DNA from: Bog-950 sp035299425
GTDB taxonomy: Bacteria; Bacteroidota; Bacteroidia; Chitinophagales; LD1
Reading direction: 5' to 3'
Length of the DNA stretch: 54,153 bases
Assembly (NCBI GenBank): GCA_035299425.1
Contig: DATGWP010000069.1
Span: 1 to 54,153 of the forward strand
Shown here: in pieces, positions 27,561 through 34,966 of the stretch
Position numbering within the stretch: position 1 is the stretch's first letter
Layout of the letters: every line of letters starts with the position of its first letter
Translations under genes and position numbers: made by a program
The notes under the pieces: generated by a model
Told to the model about the DNA's origin: nothing
What the model saw: only the letters and a program-made list of their open reading frames with translations
Databases searched by the model: none

Positions 27561-27595
27561 AAATACAGTTAGCCACGAATGCACGAATATAAATG
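27561..27595 (+). repeat. Partial copy of the 134-bp dispersed repeat
   Basis: It contains the agccacgaatgcacgaatat core and matches 27692-27726 and 29690-29722 with one or two changes. Confidence 0.75.
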
Positions 27596-27616
27596 GGAAG
27601 AGCAATTGCCCTGGTA

Positions 27617-27750
27617 CCGTTGGTTAGAAACCAACGGCAATTGTGATAAGCGGAATATCTTTTTGATAGCGGGCTAAAGCCCGGAAGAATAAATACAGTC
27701 AGCCACGAATGCACGAATATAAATGAGGTGGCAAACGGAGTTGAGCACTC
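27617..27750 (+). repeat. Full copy A of the 134-bp dispersed repeat
   Basis: It is made of a 9-bp-stem hairpin (ccgttggtt-aga-aaccaacgg, 27617-27637), a spacer with cggaatatctttttgat, a second hairpin (cgggct-aa-agcccg, 27670-27683), the cacgaatgcacgaat segment and a gcaaacggag end. The copy at 29613-29746 has the same length and order. Confidence 0.8.
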
Positions 27751-27871
27751 AATGTCATTAACTTAAGCACCACCTCGTCAGCCTGCGGCTGCCACTCCTC
27801 CTTAAATACCGCCGCGGTAGCGGCGAAGGAGGAGAGCTTAACAGCCAATTTCTGCTTAAGTTAATGACATT
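27751..27871. mobile_element. MITE-like hairpin element with 19-bp perfect terminal inverted repeats
   Basis: Terminal arms aatgtcattaacttaagca (27751-27769) and its exact reverse complement (27853-27871) enclose nested inverted repeats ctcctcctt/aaggaggag and ccgccgc/gcggcg. The element is flanked by near-identical 10-nt direct repeats (gttgagcact and gttgaacact), as expected of a target duplication. It has no coding capacity. Confidence 0.55.
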
Positions 27872-27903
27872 GGTTGAACACTTCTGTTTATTGGGAGTTC
27901 CGG

Positions 27904-27938
27904 GTTGTGCCGTCCAAAGCTGCGGCAACACCCGGAAC
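27904..27938. repeat. GC-rich hairpin repeat
   Basis: The arms ccgggttgtgccg and cggcaacacccgg pair with two mismatched positions around a short loop (tccaaagctg). It has the look of a further dispersed hairpin family and lies between two other repeat pieces. Confidence 0.55.
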
Positions 27939-27943
27939 AACGG

Positions 27944-27982
27944 GGATAACCGGAATATCTTTTTGATAGCGGGCTAAAGCCC
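27944..27982 (+). repeat. Partial copy of the 134-bp dispersed repeat (middle part)
   Basis: It shares cggaatatctttttgatag and the gggctaaagccc hairpin with copy A but lacks both ends. Confidence 0.7.
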
Positions 27983-27992
27983 TAGAGAGTAA

Positions 27993-29408
27993 CTATTCAG
28001 TTTTAACCAATCGTAGTATTTGCTGTTCCTTTTCATTGCCGATAGATAAAACATACAACCCTGCCGGTAGTTTTTCTGAAAGCGGGATAAACTCGTTTTG
28101 CTGGTTTATGTTTTGCTGAAGCACGGTGTTTCCCAAAGCATCGTACATAGTGAGGCGAAGATTTTGAGATGTGCTGTTTACTGAATTAGATAGCCGTACA
28201 TATGAACTTGCCGGATTAGGAAAAAGCTGCCAGCTGTTTGCCGGCATAGCTGCAGGTTCGTTTACAGATACAGGGTTGGTTGCGTTAGCCCTTACAAAAA
28301 TGCGGTTGCCGGTAAAATAGCTAAGGGAGTATAGCCTGCCGTGAGCTGCTTCGGCAAAAAGGAAACGGCCCGTTTGTGCGGCAATGCTATCCATAGTAAG
28401 GGTCCAGGGCTCAGCGGCGGATAAAGAGCCTGTATACAGGTTGTTGTTTATCTCATTTCCCGATGAGCTGACACTTGCCCAAATGGTATCGTGGCTATCT
28501 TTAAAAAGATTGGTGAGGTGCTCGTAGAAACTGCCTGAGCCCGGAAGGCTATCCTGCACCCATTTTACCTGCCATGCACTGTTGGCATTATCAATATCGT
28601 GCACCGGTTTGGTGATAGAGAATGCATAGCCAAAGTTAATGTAGGAGCCTCCGATGCTGGCCACTACCTGTTCGTCTATTATATTGATATTAAATACCGA
28701 TTCAATCCGCAGGTTTTGGTCGCTATAAGTTTGATTAAAGGGAGCCTCTACTGAAACAGAAACCCTTTGCCACGTACCGGTAAATGAATCGAGTTTCATA
28801 ATGCCGTATTTGCCCGACAGGCCTATGTTGTTATCGTATATACCGGCCAGAATAGTTCCCGAAGAGGTAATGGCCAGGGCTTCTATCAAGGGGTTTTGTT
28901 TTGTAATTCCGTTATTGAGGGTTGTCCATGTTTTGCCGGTATCCAGCGATAGCCAAACGCCCTTACCGGTATTACCGCCGCTAAAATCCCATTTGCTGCC
29001 GGTGCCGGCCACCAGCGCACCCGATGGATGCACGGCCAGCCGCCCAATAGTAACGGGAAGAGGAAAAACATGCGTGGCCCAGGTTATGCCACTATCGGCA
29101 CTGGTATAAGTGAACCCCTTGCCGCCTGCACAAAGGTATTTGCCATCAACATCGGCCAATGAAAAAACAGAATCCTGAATAGCGAGAACAGGTTGCCAGG
29201 AGTCGCCAGAATCTACACTGCGGTAAATGCCGGCATTGAGCGTAGCGGCAACTATTGCGGATGATGAAGTATTGGCTGCTATGCCGGTAAAGCGCGCACC
29301 GGGAATTTGCCCTGCAACGGGGCGCCAGTACTGCGCTGTGCACATGGCAGATATAAGAATGAACGCCAAAAGCAATAGGTAACTGAATTTTTGGGGGTGA
29401 GGTTTCAT
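27993..29408 (-). CDS. BNR/sortilin-like beta-propeller protein with T9SS type A sorting domain
   Basis: A 471-residue secreted protein. The signal peptide ends CTAQ (residue 26). BNR/Asp-box-like blades follow (SVDSGDSWQPV, TSADSGITWATH, SLDTGKTWTTL), giving a likely propeller over residues 35-370. The C-terminal sorting domain starts SWQLFPNPASSYV and ends in a Lys-rich strand (ILRLVKTE). Asp-box propellers occur in sialidases, photosystem factors and glycan-binding proteins; no catalytic residues are recognised, so function is unknown. It is flanked on both sides by copies of the 134-bp repeat, which marks it as part of accessory DNA. Confidence 0.85.
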   Translation of the reverse strand: MKPHPQKFSYLLLLAFILISAMCTAQYWRPVAGQIPGARFTGIAANTSSSAIVAATLNAGIYRSVDSGDSWQPVLAIQDSVFSLADVDGKYLCAGGKGFTYTSADSGITWATHVFPLPVTIGRLAVHPSGALVAGTGSKWDFSGGNTGKGVWLSLDTGKTWTTLNNGITKQNPLIEALAITSSGTILAGIYDNNIGLSGKYGIMKLDSFTGTWQRVSVSVEAPFNQTYSDQNLRIESVFNINIIDEQVVASIGGSYINFGYAFSITKPVHDIDNANSAWQVKWVQDSLPGSGSFYEHLTNLFKDSHDTIWASVSSSGNEINNNLYTGSLSAAEPWTLTMDSIAAQTGRFLFAEAAHGRLYSLSYFTGNRIFVRANATNPVSVNEPAAMPANSWQLFPNPASSYVRLSNSVNSTSQNLRLTMYDALGNTVLQQNINQQNEFIPLSEKLPAGLYVLSIGNEKEQQILRLVKTE

Positions 29409-29612
29409 GGGGTTGATATGTGATTATTCTGGTATAAGCAAAAATATAAAAAGTATAAAAAACAGAATTGGCATGGAAGCCAGAGTAGAAAAATGATGTT
29501 ACCCGCCAGTACAACCAACGCAATTGAAGTAGCTAAACACAGGTATCACAAATATCTAAGCCAACAGCATCCGCCAGGGCCCATGTTACACACCCGAAGG
29601 AGTTGCTATTGG

Positions 29613-29746
29613 CCGTTGGTTAGAAACCAACGGCAGTTTTGATAAGCGGAATATCTTTTTAATTACGGGCTAAAGCCCGGAAGAATAGATGCAGTCAGCC
29701 ACGAATGCACGAATATAAATGAAGAGGCAAACGGAGTAGAACACTC
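29613..29746 (+). repeat. Full copy C of the 134-bp dispersed repeat
   Basis: It has the same length and hairpin order as copy A at 27617-27750, with scattered substitutions (for example aattacgggc for gatagcgggc). It directly abuts the truncated esterase remnant. Confidence 0.8.
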
Positions 29747-29831
29747 CTGCATACTTATATCGCTGATTCTTTGTGTCGGTGGCAGGTACAGTTTGCAAAA
29801 AGCAGGCAAACAAAAAGCTAAAAAACTTCAT
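29745..29831 (-). pseudogene. Remnant of the 5' end of a second esterase gene
   Basis: Reading from ATG 29829-29831 gives about 29 codons that start MKFFSFLFACF and continue with ATDTKNQRYKY. The intact esterase at 27549 starts MKFLLALIITS and has AADTSTQRYKH at the matching place. After that the frame runs into the 134-bp repeat, so only the signal peptide region survives. The match is short and read by eye. Confidence 0.5.
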
Positions 29832-29975
29832 GGCGGCACATGTATCCAAGCGTAGTGAATAAAAGCTGCTGTATTAATACATAACTAAATATTAAATACT
29901 ACATTAGACTATGTAATTACTATACCCTCTCATTACACCTGTTCTTTCTATTCAAAAACCCCCAAAAACACACCT

Positions 29976-31568
29976 ATGAAACAACACTTTATCCTTCTAA
30001 CCGCCCTGCTTTTTGCCTGTGCCGGTAGCAAAGCGCAAAATCTTTATTCCTTTGGCGGCACTACCACCGATGCTATTACCAGCATTGCTATAGATAAACA
30101 GGAAAATGTGCTTTGCGCTCTTTCTGCCACCTCAGACACAACGCATATAGGCGATACCATTTATCATAAGCGCGGTGCCTATCTTGTTAAGATCCGGCCT
30201 GACAGTACCATAGCCTGGCATGTATATTTGGGAAACGGCCTTTATAACACGAGTTTTTCTATACCGGTAGTACATGTTAATGCTGCTAACGAGTATTTTG
30301 TAACAGGGCTTTATACAGATACATTTAGTATTGGCAACATAACCCTTACCGATACCGGCGATAATGCCTTTATAGCCCGCCTGGATACCAACGGTGCACC
30401 GGTGTATTTAAAACGGTTGGGCAACCGGGTAATTATGAGAGACTTTTGTTTTGATGCACAAGGCAATATTATAATAGCGGGCCTGGCCCGGGGCAATGCA
30501 GCTACACTACTGGGCGATAGCATACATACCTACGGCAATACCATGGATATATTGCTGGCAAAACTAACTCCACAGGCCGATGTACTATGGCATACCACTG
30601 CGGGTGGGGGCGGTACATACAGCGAGTATTTAACCAGCGTATGTGTAGATGCTGCGGACAATATTTATGTAGGAGGCTCCATACGCAGCAATGCTGCTTT
30701 CGATAATTTAACCATACAAGTCCATACCACCGCTACCTATACGGGCATTGTGGCTAAATATAACAGCAGCGGAGCAGCACAATGGGTGAACCGGTCCGGT
30801 CAGTTTGTAGAAACAGTTGCCTGTACACCGGGTGGAGAGGTTTTGGCAGGCGGAGACGGCCGGGGTATTTTCGGTACCGATACCTTATGGGATGTGGATG
30901 GCTTTTTATCAGGGTTTAATACTACCGGGGGCTTAACTTTTGTGCATGGGATATTAGAGTCCGATTCGTTAACGCCTAACGGCAGCGTAGCAAGTATAAA
31001 GCGGTTGAGTAACGGTAATTTTTTGGTGGCCGGATTTGCGGCTGATACTTTTTACTTTGGCAATATGCTGTATACTGAAGGTGTGTTATCGCAAACCGGT
31101 TTTACGGGCACTTTTGATATAACCGGCCAGGCTACCCAAAAGAGCCAGATAGTATTAAGTAATGCACTTCTACTTCACTCTATAGATATAAGTGAATGCA
31201 CTTTCGCTGCGGGTGGCATGGTTGGTTATCAGCAGCCCAATCCGCAACAGGATACCGTTGTAACCTGGGGCTCTGGCGATGGCTTTATGCTGGTAAATAA
31301 AATCAGTAACGATTGTGAAACTATTACAGGCATACCTTCACCTGTGCAGAGCGGGTTTTTGCTATATCCTAATCCGGCAGATAACGCCGTAAATATGCAT
31401 GTAAGTGAAATAGTAAACACAGTTAGCTGCCACGATATGGCCGGGCGCACCTGTGATGTATCGTATAGCCTTAGCAATTCGTTGCTGAGTATCAATACAC
31501 AACAACTGTCACCTGGCATGTATATATTGAAAATAAATGGGCTTACGGCTAAGTTTGTAAAGCAATAG
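29976..31568 (+). CDS. SBBP/propeller-like secreted protein with T9SS type A sorting domain
   Basis: A 530-residue secreted protein. The signal peptide ends SKAQ (residue 21). Repeated blades of the SBBP type follow, such as AITSIAIDKQENVLCALS, VCVDAADNIYVGGSI and ACTPGGEVLAGG, each with a small-residue-rich strand and an acidic loop. The C-terminal sorting domain starts GFLLYPNPADNAVNMHV and ends LTAKFVKQ. It is likely a surface beta-propeller of unknown ligand. It is transcribed alone and divergent from the other propeller gene across the repeat-bearing gap. Confidence 0.83.
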   Translation: MKQHFILLTALLFACAGSKAQNLYSFGGTTTDAITSIAIDKQENVLCALSATSDTTHIGDTIYHKRGAYLVKIRPDSTIAWHVYLGNGLYNTSFSIPVVHVNAANEYFVTGLYTDTFSIGNITLTDTGDNAFIARLDTNGAPVYLKRLGNRVIMRDFCFDAQGNIIIAGLARGNAATLLGDSIHTYGNTMDILLAKLTPQADVLWHTTAGGGGTYSEYLTSVCVDAADNIYVGGSIRSNAAFDNLTIQVHTTATYTGIVAKYNSSGAAQWVNRSGQFVETVACTPGGEVLAGGDGRGIFGTDTLWDVDGFLSGFNTTGGLTFVHGILESDSLTPNGSVASIKRLSNGNFLVAGFAADTFYFGNMLYTEGVLSQTGFTGTFDITGQATQKSQIVLSNALLLHSIDISECTFAAGGMVGYQQPNPQQDTVVTWGSGDGFMLVNKISNDCETITGIPSPVQSGFLLYPNPADNAVNMHVSEIVNTVSCHDMAGRTCDVSYSLSNSLLSINTQQLSPGMYILKINGLTAKFVKQ

Positions 31569-31625
31569 CCATCTGTCTCAGTACGGATGTTTCGAAGCCG
31601 AATCAGAAAAATTTATATTCGGCGC

Positions 31626-32960
31626 ATGGAACAAACTCACGGCGGCGCGTTGCAAAAAACCCTTACACCCATCATGCTGTGGGGTTTGGGCGTAGGCTAT
31701 GTTATATCGGGCATGTACTTTGGCTGGAACATTGGCCTTGATAAGGGCGGCACGGTGGGCCTGGGTATTGCTACCATTTTCATTCTTATCATGTATATCA
31801 CGTTTTCGCTAAGCTATAGCGAGCTGGCCTGTGCTATACCCAAGGCGGGTGGCGCTTTTGATTATGCGGGCCGCGCCTTTGGCCGCGATATTGGTTTTAT
31901 AGCCGGCATGGCGCAGTGGATAGAGTTTGTATTTGCACCTCCGGCTATTGCCTTAGGTATTGGTGCCTATTTTCATTTGCTGTTTCCGGCGGTAGATGCT
32001 ATGGTGTTTGCCATAGTGGCCTACTTTATTTTTACCGGTGTAAATATTCTGGGGGTAAAGATTTCGGCCACGTTTGAGCTTATTATTACCATAATAGCGG
32101 TAGGCGAGTTGAGTTTGTTTGCCGCACTTACGCTGCCGCACTTCCAGGTGCAGAATTTACAGACCAATCCTTTTCCGCATGGTATACCGGGCATATTTGC
32201 CGCTATACCTTTTGCCATTTGGTTTTTCTTAGGTATGGAGGGACTGGCCAACGTAGCCGAAGAAACCATCAACCCACAAAAGAACATCACTAAAGGTTTT
32301 ATGTATAGCATGATTACGCTGGGTATACTGGCCGCTATGACCTTTTGCGCTGCAGTGGGTGTGGGTGGCTGGGAGAAGGTGGTATATGATAAGGCCGGTG
32401 CCGTGAGCGATTCGCCACTGCCTATGGCGCTGGGGCAAATAACCGGCGATAGCGGCATTATGTATCACATGCTGGTGAGCGTGGGCCTGTTTGGTTTTGT
32501 AGCATCGTTCAATGGGCTGCTGTTAGCGGCAGGGCGCTGCACCTATGAGTTTGGCAAGGTAGGGCAGTTTCCGCGTGTGCTGGGCAAAATACATCCTAAG
32601 TTTCATACGCCACATTATGCCTTGGTGTTTAATATGCTGATTGGTATTGCTGCCCTGTTCACGGGCCGCACCGGCGATATAATTACCATATCAGTATTCG
32701 GTGCATTGTGCCTTTATATCTTCTCGTGCCTCTCTATCATGCGCCTGCGCAAAACAGAGCCGGATATGCCAAGGCCTTTTCATGTGCCGTTTTACCCGGT
32801 GCTGCCGCTTATAGCGCTAACTATTGCCAGTGTAGCATTAGTTGCTATGGCCTATTATAATTTGATGCTAAGCGCAATTTTCTTTGGCGTACTTGCTGTG
32901 TCATTTGTGCTTTATCGTTTATTTCACAGCACCGATAAACAACCACTTTCAAACCATTAA
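31626..32960 (+). CDS. eat: APC-family permease, ethanolamine-permease type
   Basis: A 444-residue inner-membrane transporter with about 12 helices. The start block LKRT-like QKTLTPIMLWGLGVGYVISG, the segment MYFGWNIGLDKGGTVG and SYSELACAIPKAGGAFDYAGRAFGRDIGF closely follow ethanolamine permeases of the APC superfamily. The second half (EGLANVAEETINPQKNI, AAGRCTYEFGKVGQFP) has the APC helix 6-8 pattern. An amine or amino acid other than ethanolamine remains possible. It lies 3 nt upstream of a glutamine-synthetase-like gene, so uptake and glutamylation of one substrate are probably linked. ATG 31626 is chosen over 31587 by family alignment. Confidence 0.82.
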   Translation: MEQTHGGALQKTLTPIMLWGLGVGYVISGMYFGWNIGLDKGGTVGLGIATIFILIMYITFSLSYSELACAIPKAGGAFDYAGRAFGRDIGFIAGMAQWIEFVFAPPAIALGIGAYFHLLFPAVDAMVFAIVAYFIFTGVNILGVKISATFELIITIIAVGELSLFAALTLPHFQVQNLQTNPFPHGIPGIFAAIPFAIWFFLGMEGLANVAEETINPQKNITKGFMYSMITLGILAAMTFCAAVGVGGWEKVVYDKAGAVSDSPLPMALGQITGDSGIMYHMLVSVGLFGFVASFNGLLLAAGRCTYEFGKVGQFPRVLGKIHPKFHTPHYALVFNMLIGIAALFTGRTGDIITISVFGALCLYIFSCLSIMRLRKTEPDMPRPFHVPFYPVLPLIALTIASVALVAMAYYNLMLSAIFFGVLAVSFVLYRLFHSTDKQPLSNH

Positions 32961-32963
32961 TAC

Positions 32964-34322
32964 ATGACCACCAAACAAATTCTGGACTACGTAAAGAACC
33001 ACCCATCGCAAAAAGTTAAAGTTGCTGTAACAGATATCGACGGCATACTGCGCGGTAAATACATGAGCGCCGATAAATTCCTTTCGGTGGTAGATTCTAA
33101 TTTCGGTTTTTGCGATGTAGTGTTTGGCTGGGATGCTAACGACCTGGCTTATGACAATGCACAATACACTGGTTGGCACACCGGTTACCCGGATGCCAAG
33201 GCAAGAATAGATTTGAGCACCTTCCGTAAAATACCGTGGGAGAATGATGTGCCTTTTTTCTTAGGCGATTTTGTAGATGATAAAGACCAGTCACTAACTG
33301 TTTGTCCGCGCCAGTTATTGAAAAAGGTAATAGGCGAAGTAGAGAAGGCTGGTTACTCTGCCTACACCAGCCAGGAGTTTGAGTGGTTCAACTTTGCCGA
33401 GACACCGCAGAGCCTGCACGAAAAGAACTTTAGTAACCTGCAGCCGCTTACACCGGGCATGTTTGGTTACAGCATACTACGCAGCACCTACCGAAACGAT
33501 TTCTTTAATGCGCTGTTTGATGGTATGAAGAATTTTGGTGTGCCATTGGAAGGCCTGCATACCGAGACCGGACCGGGTGTATACGAAGCGGCCATCACTT
33601 ACTCGGCACCGCTAGAAGCAGCCGACCGCGCTGTGTTATTTAAAACATCGGCTAAAGAGATTGCCTACAAGCATGGTATCATCGCCACGTTTATGGCTAA
33701 GTTCCATGAAAGCCTGCCCGGCTGCAGCGGACACGTACACCAAAGCCTGTGGGATAAGAAGAGCAGCAAGAACTTGTTCCACGACGAGAAGGACAAGAAT
33801 AAAATGAGCGAGTTGTTCAAGAGCTACCTTGCCGGCCAGCTTTACTGCCTCCCTTTTATATTACCTATGGTAGCGCCTACCATTAACTCATACAAGCGAT
33901 TGGTAGAAGGTGCATGGGCACCAACCACTGTAACCTGGAGCGTAGATAACCGCACGGTTGCCTTACGTGCTTTACCGGGTGGCAGCAAATCATCGCGATT
34001 AGAAACAAGAGTAGTAGGCAGCGATAGTAATCCGTACTTAGCCATGTCGGCGTGCTTAGCCGCAGGTATGTATGGTATAAAGAAGAACCTGAAACTGAAA
34101 CAGCCGGCTACATTGGGTAATGGTTACCGCGATGAGAGCAACGGACGTTTCCCTAAGAACCTGCACGATGCTACGGTAGCCATGCGCGATAGCAAAGTAG
34201 CGAATGAACTGTTCGGCGAAAAATTTGTGCAGCACTTTACCCAAACCCGCGAGTGGGAGTGGAGGCAGTTTGCCAAGGTGGTTACCGATTGGGAACTGAA
34301 GAGGTATATGGAGATAATATAA
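32964..34322 (+). CDS. Glutamine-synthetase-like gamma-glutamyl-amine ligase
   Basis: A 452-residue ATP-dependent ligase of the glutamine synthetase superfamily. It has a short N-terminal beta-grasp (KVAVTDIDGILRGKYM), metal/ATP motifs QEFEWFNF, ETGPGVYEA and LPGCSGHVHQSL, and the NRTVALR-RLETRVVGSDSNPYLA block. The DIDG-LRGK start and the lack of classical GlnA loops suggest a PuuA/GlnA3/GlnA4-type enzyme that joins glutamate to an amine, not a true ammonia-assimilating enzyme. The adjoining ethanolamine-type permease suggests ethanolamine as substrate; putrescine or another amine is the alternative. No other degradation gene is next to it. Confidence 0.83.
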   Translation: MTTKQILDYVKNHPSQKVKVAVTDIDGILRGKYMSADKFLSVVDSNFGFCDVVFGWDANDLAYDNAQYTGWHTGYPDAKARIDLSTFRKIPWENDVPFFLGDFVDDKDQSLTVCPRQLLKKVIGEVEKAGYSAYTSQEFEWFNFAETPQSLHEKNFSNLQPLTPGMFGYSILRSTYRNDFFNALFDGMKNFGVPLEGLHTETGPGVYEAAITYSAPLEAADRAVLFKTSAKEIAYKHGIIATFMAKFHESLPGCSGHVHQSLWDKKSSKNLFHDEKDKNKMSELFKSYLAGQLYCLPFILPMVAPTINSYKRLVEGAWAPTTVTWSVDNRTVALRALPGGSKSSRLETRVVGSDSNPYLAMSACLAAGMYGIKKNLKLKQPATLGNGYRDESNGRFPKNLHDATVAMRDSKVANELFGEKFVQHFTQTREWEWRQFAKVVTDWELKRYMEII

Positions 34323-34324
34323 TT

Positions 34325-34350
34325 CGCAGTCTTCAGTTGGCAGTCAGCAA
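34325..34350 (+). repeat. Short-unit interspersed repeat (cagttggcagtc type), left copy
   Basis: The sequence around cttcagttggcagtcagca recurs at 34834-34862 in the same orientation, so the DUF2007-like gene is bracketed. The same family is inside gldD at 40908-40938. Confidence 0.6.
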
Positions 34351-34375
34351 GAAATGCAAAGAAAGGCAGTGCAAT

Positions 34376-34804
34376 TCAATACGACTGCTCTTTAGTAAAC
34401 TCATGACCGCAATCTTTGCAGAGGCATACATCTTTGCTGTGCAGAGGGTAAGAGCCGGTGAGGAACGATACGAGCATAGCGAATACGCCCGGTGCGTCTT
34501 TGCTCGATTTTAAATGGTATAGAACGCGTGTAGAGCGGCAGCGTGGGCAGGCAATGCGTTTATCGTCTTCATCGGTCAGTATGGCCTCGTCTGCCTCTTT
34601 AATAATTTCTTCGGCGCGTTGCCGGTCGGTACTGCGTATCTTTAGCTTAACGCCCTGCAGTATGTTATTGTATAAAGGGTTGAGGGTAGACATGTGCTCA
34701 TCGTGCACATACACTGCTATGTCTTCGTTCTCCAGCAGGTTCTTTAGGTGGTAGGCATCTGTTACGCTATCGAAGGAGCGGATGGTGATGAGATCGTCGG
34801 ACAT
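34376..34804 (-). CDS. DUF2007-like protein with C-terminal zinc ribbon
   Basis: A 142-residue cytosolic protein. The N-terminal half (TIRSFDSVTDAYHLKNLLENE to AEEIIKEADEA) resembles DUF2007/putative signal-transducing domains that fold like PII-type ferredoxin units. The C-terminal half has a four-Cys zinc ribbon (CPRC near residue 86 and CKDC near 130) around a hydrophobic stretch. The function is unknown. It is convergent to the glutamine-synthetase-like gene. A direct repeat brackets the gene, which may mark an insertion or recombination. Confidence 0.72.
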   Translation of the reverse strand: MSDDLITIRSFDSVTDAYHLKNLLENEDIAVYVHDEHMSTLNPLYNNILQGVKLKIRSTDRQRAEEIIKEADEAILTDEDDKRIACPRCRSTRVLYHLKSSKDAPGVFAMLVSFLTGSYPLHSKDVCLCKDCGHEFTKEQSY

Positions 34805-34833
34805 GGTATAGTGTTTAGGTGAAGGTATAATTT

Positions 34834-34862
34834 AGTTGGCAGTCTACAGTTGGCAGTCCGCA
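34834..34862 (+). repeat. Short-unit interspersed repeat, right copy
   Basis: It reads agttggcagtctacagttgg then cagtccgc. About 22 of 25 bases match the left copy at 34325-34350. Confidence 0.6.
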
Positions 34863-34913
34863 AAAATTACAAATGAGAATGACTGACATCTGCGGAGGTT
34901 GATAAGCAAAAAC

Positions 34914-34947
34914 AAAAAGCGCCGTGCATTGCTGCACGACGCTTTTA
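34914..34947 (-). terminator. Intrinsic terminator of hemD
   Basis: A 13-bp stem with one mismatch (aaagcgccgtgca/tgcacgacgcttt, 34916-34928 and 34933-34945), a 4-nt loop and A/T runs on both sides lie 20 bp after the hemD stop. Confidence 0.82.
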
Positions 34948-34966
34948 ATTTATACTTCAGGTAGAC

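Larger units (their letters stand above)
27550..27992. other. 443-bp repeat-filled intergenic region
   Basis: No gene is seen. From left to right it holds a partial dispersed repeat (27561-27595), a full 134-bp repeat copy (27617-27750), a 121-bp MITE-like hairpin element (27751-27871), an independent GC-rich hairpin (27904-27938) and another partial repeat (27944-27982). Confidence 0.75.
29409..29975. other. 567-bp intergenic region with repeat and pseudogene remnant
   Basis: A possible minus-strand promoter box (caaaaata on the plus strand, 29439-29446) serves the propeller gene. A full 134-bp repeat copy (29613-29746) and a fragment of an esterase gene (29745-29831) follow. The last 140 bp upstream of the next gene are AT-rich with nothing recognised. 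Confidence 0.6.

Noticed and set aside
27550..27714. N-terminal extension of the esterase to 27714
   Set aside because: The added 55 residues translate dispersed repeat DNA, and a good signal peptide begins at 27549.
31614..31621. Promoter-like box tatattcg before the permease
   Set aside because: It ends 4 nt before the ATG, so the transcript would start at or after the start codon, and it has one mismatch to TAnnTTTG.
31626..34322. Ethanolamine microcompartment (eut) locus
   Set aside because: Only a permease and a ligase are present; no lyase or shell protein genes are seen.
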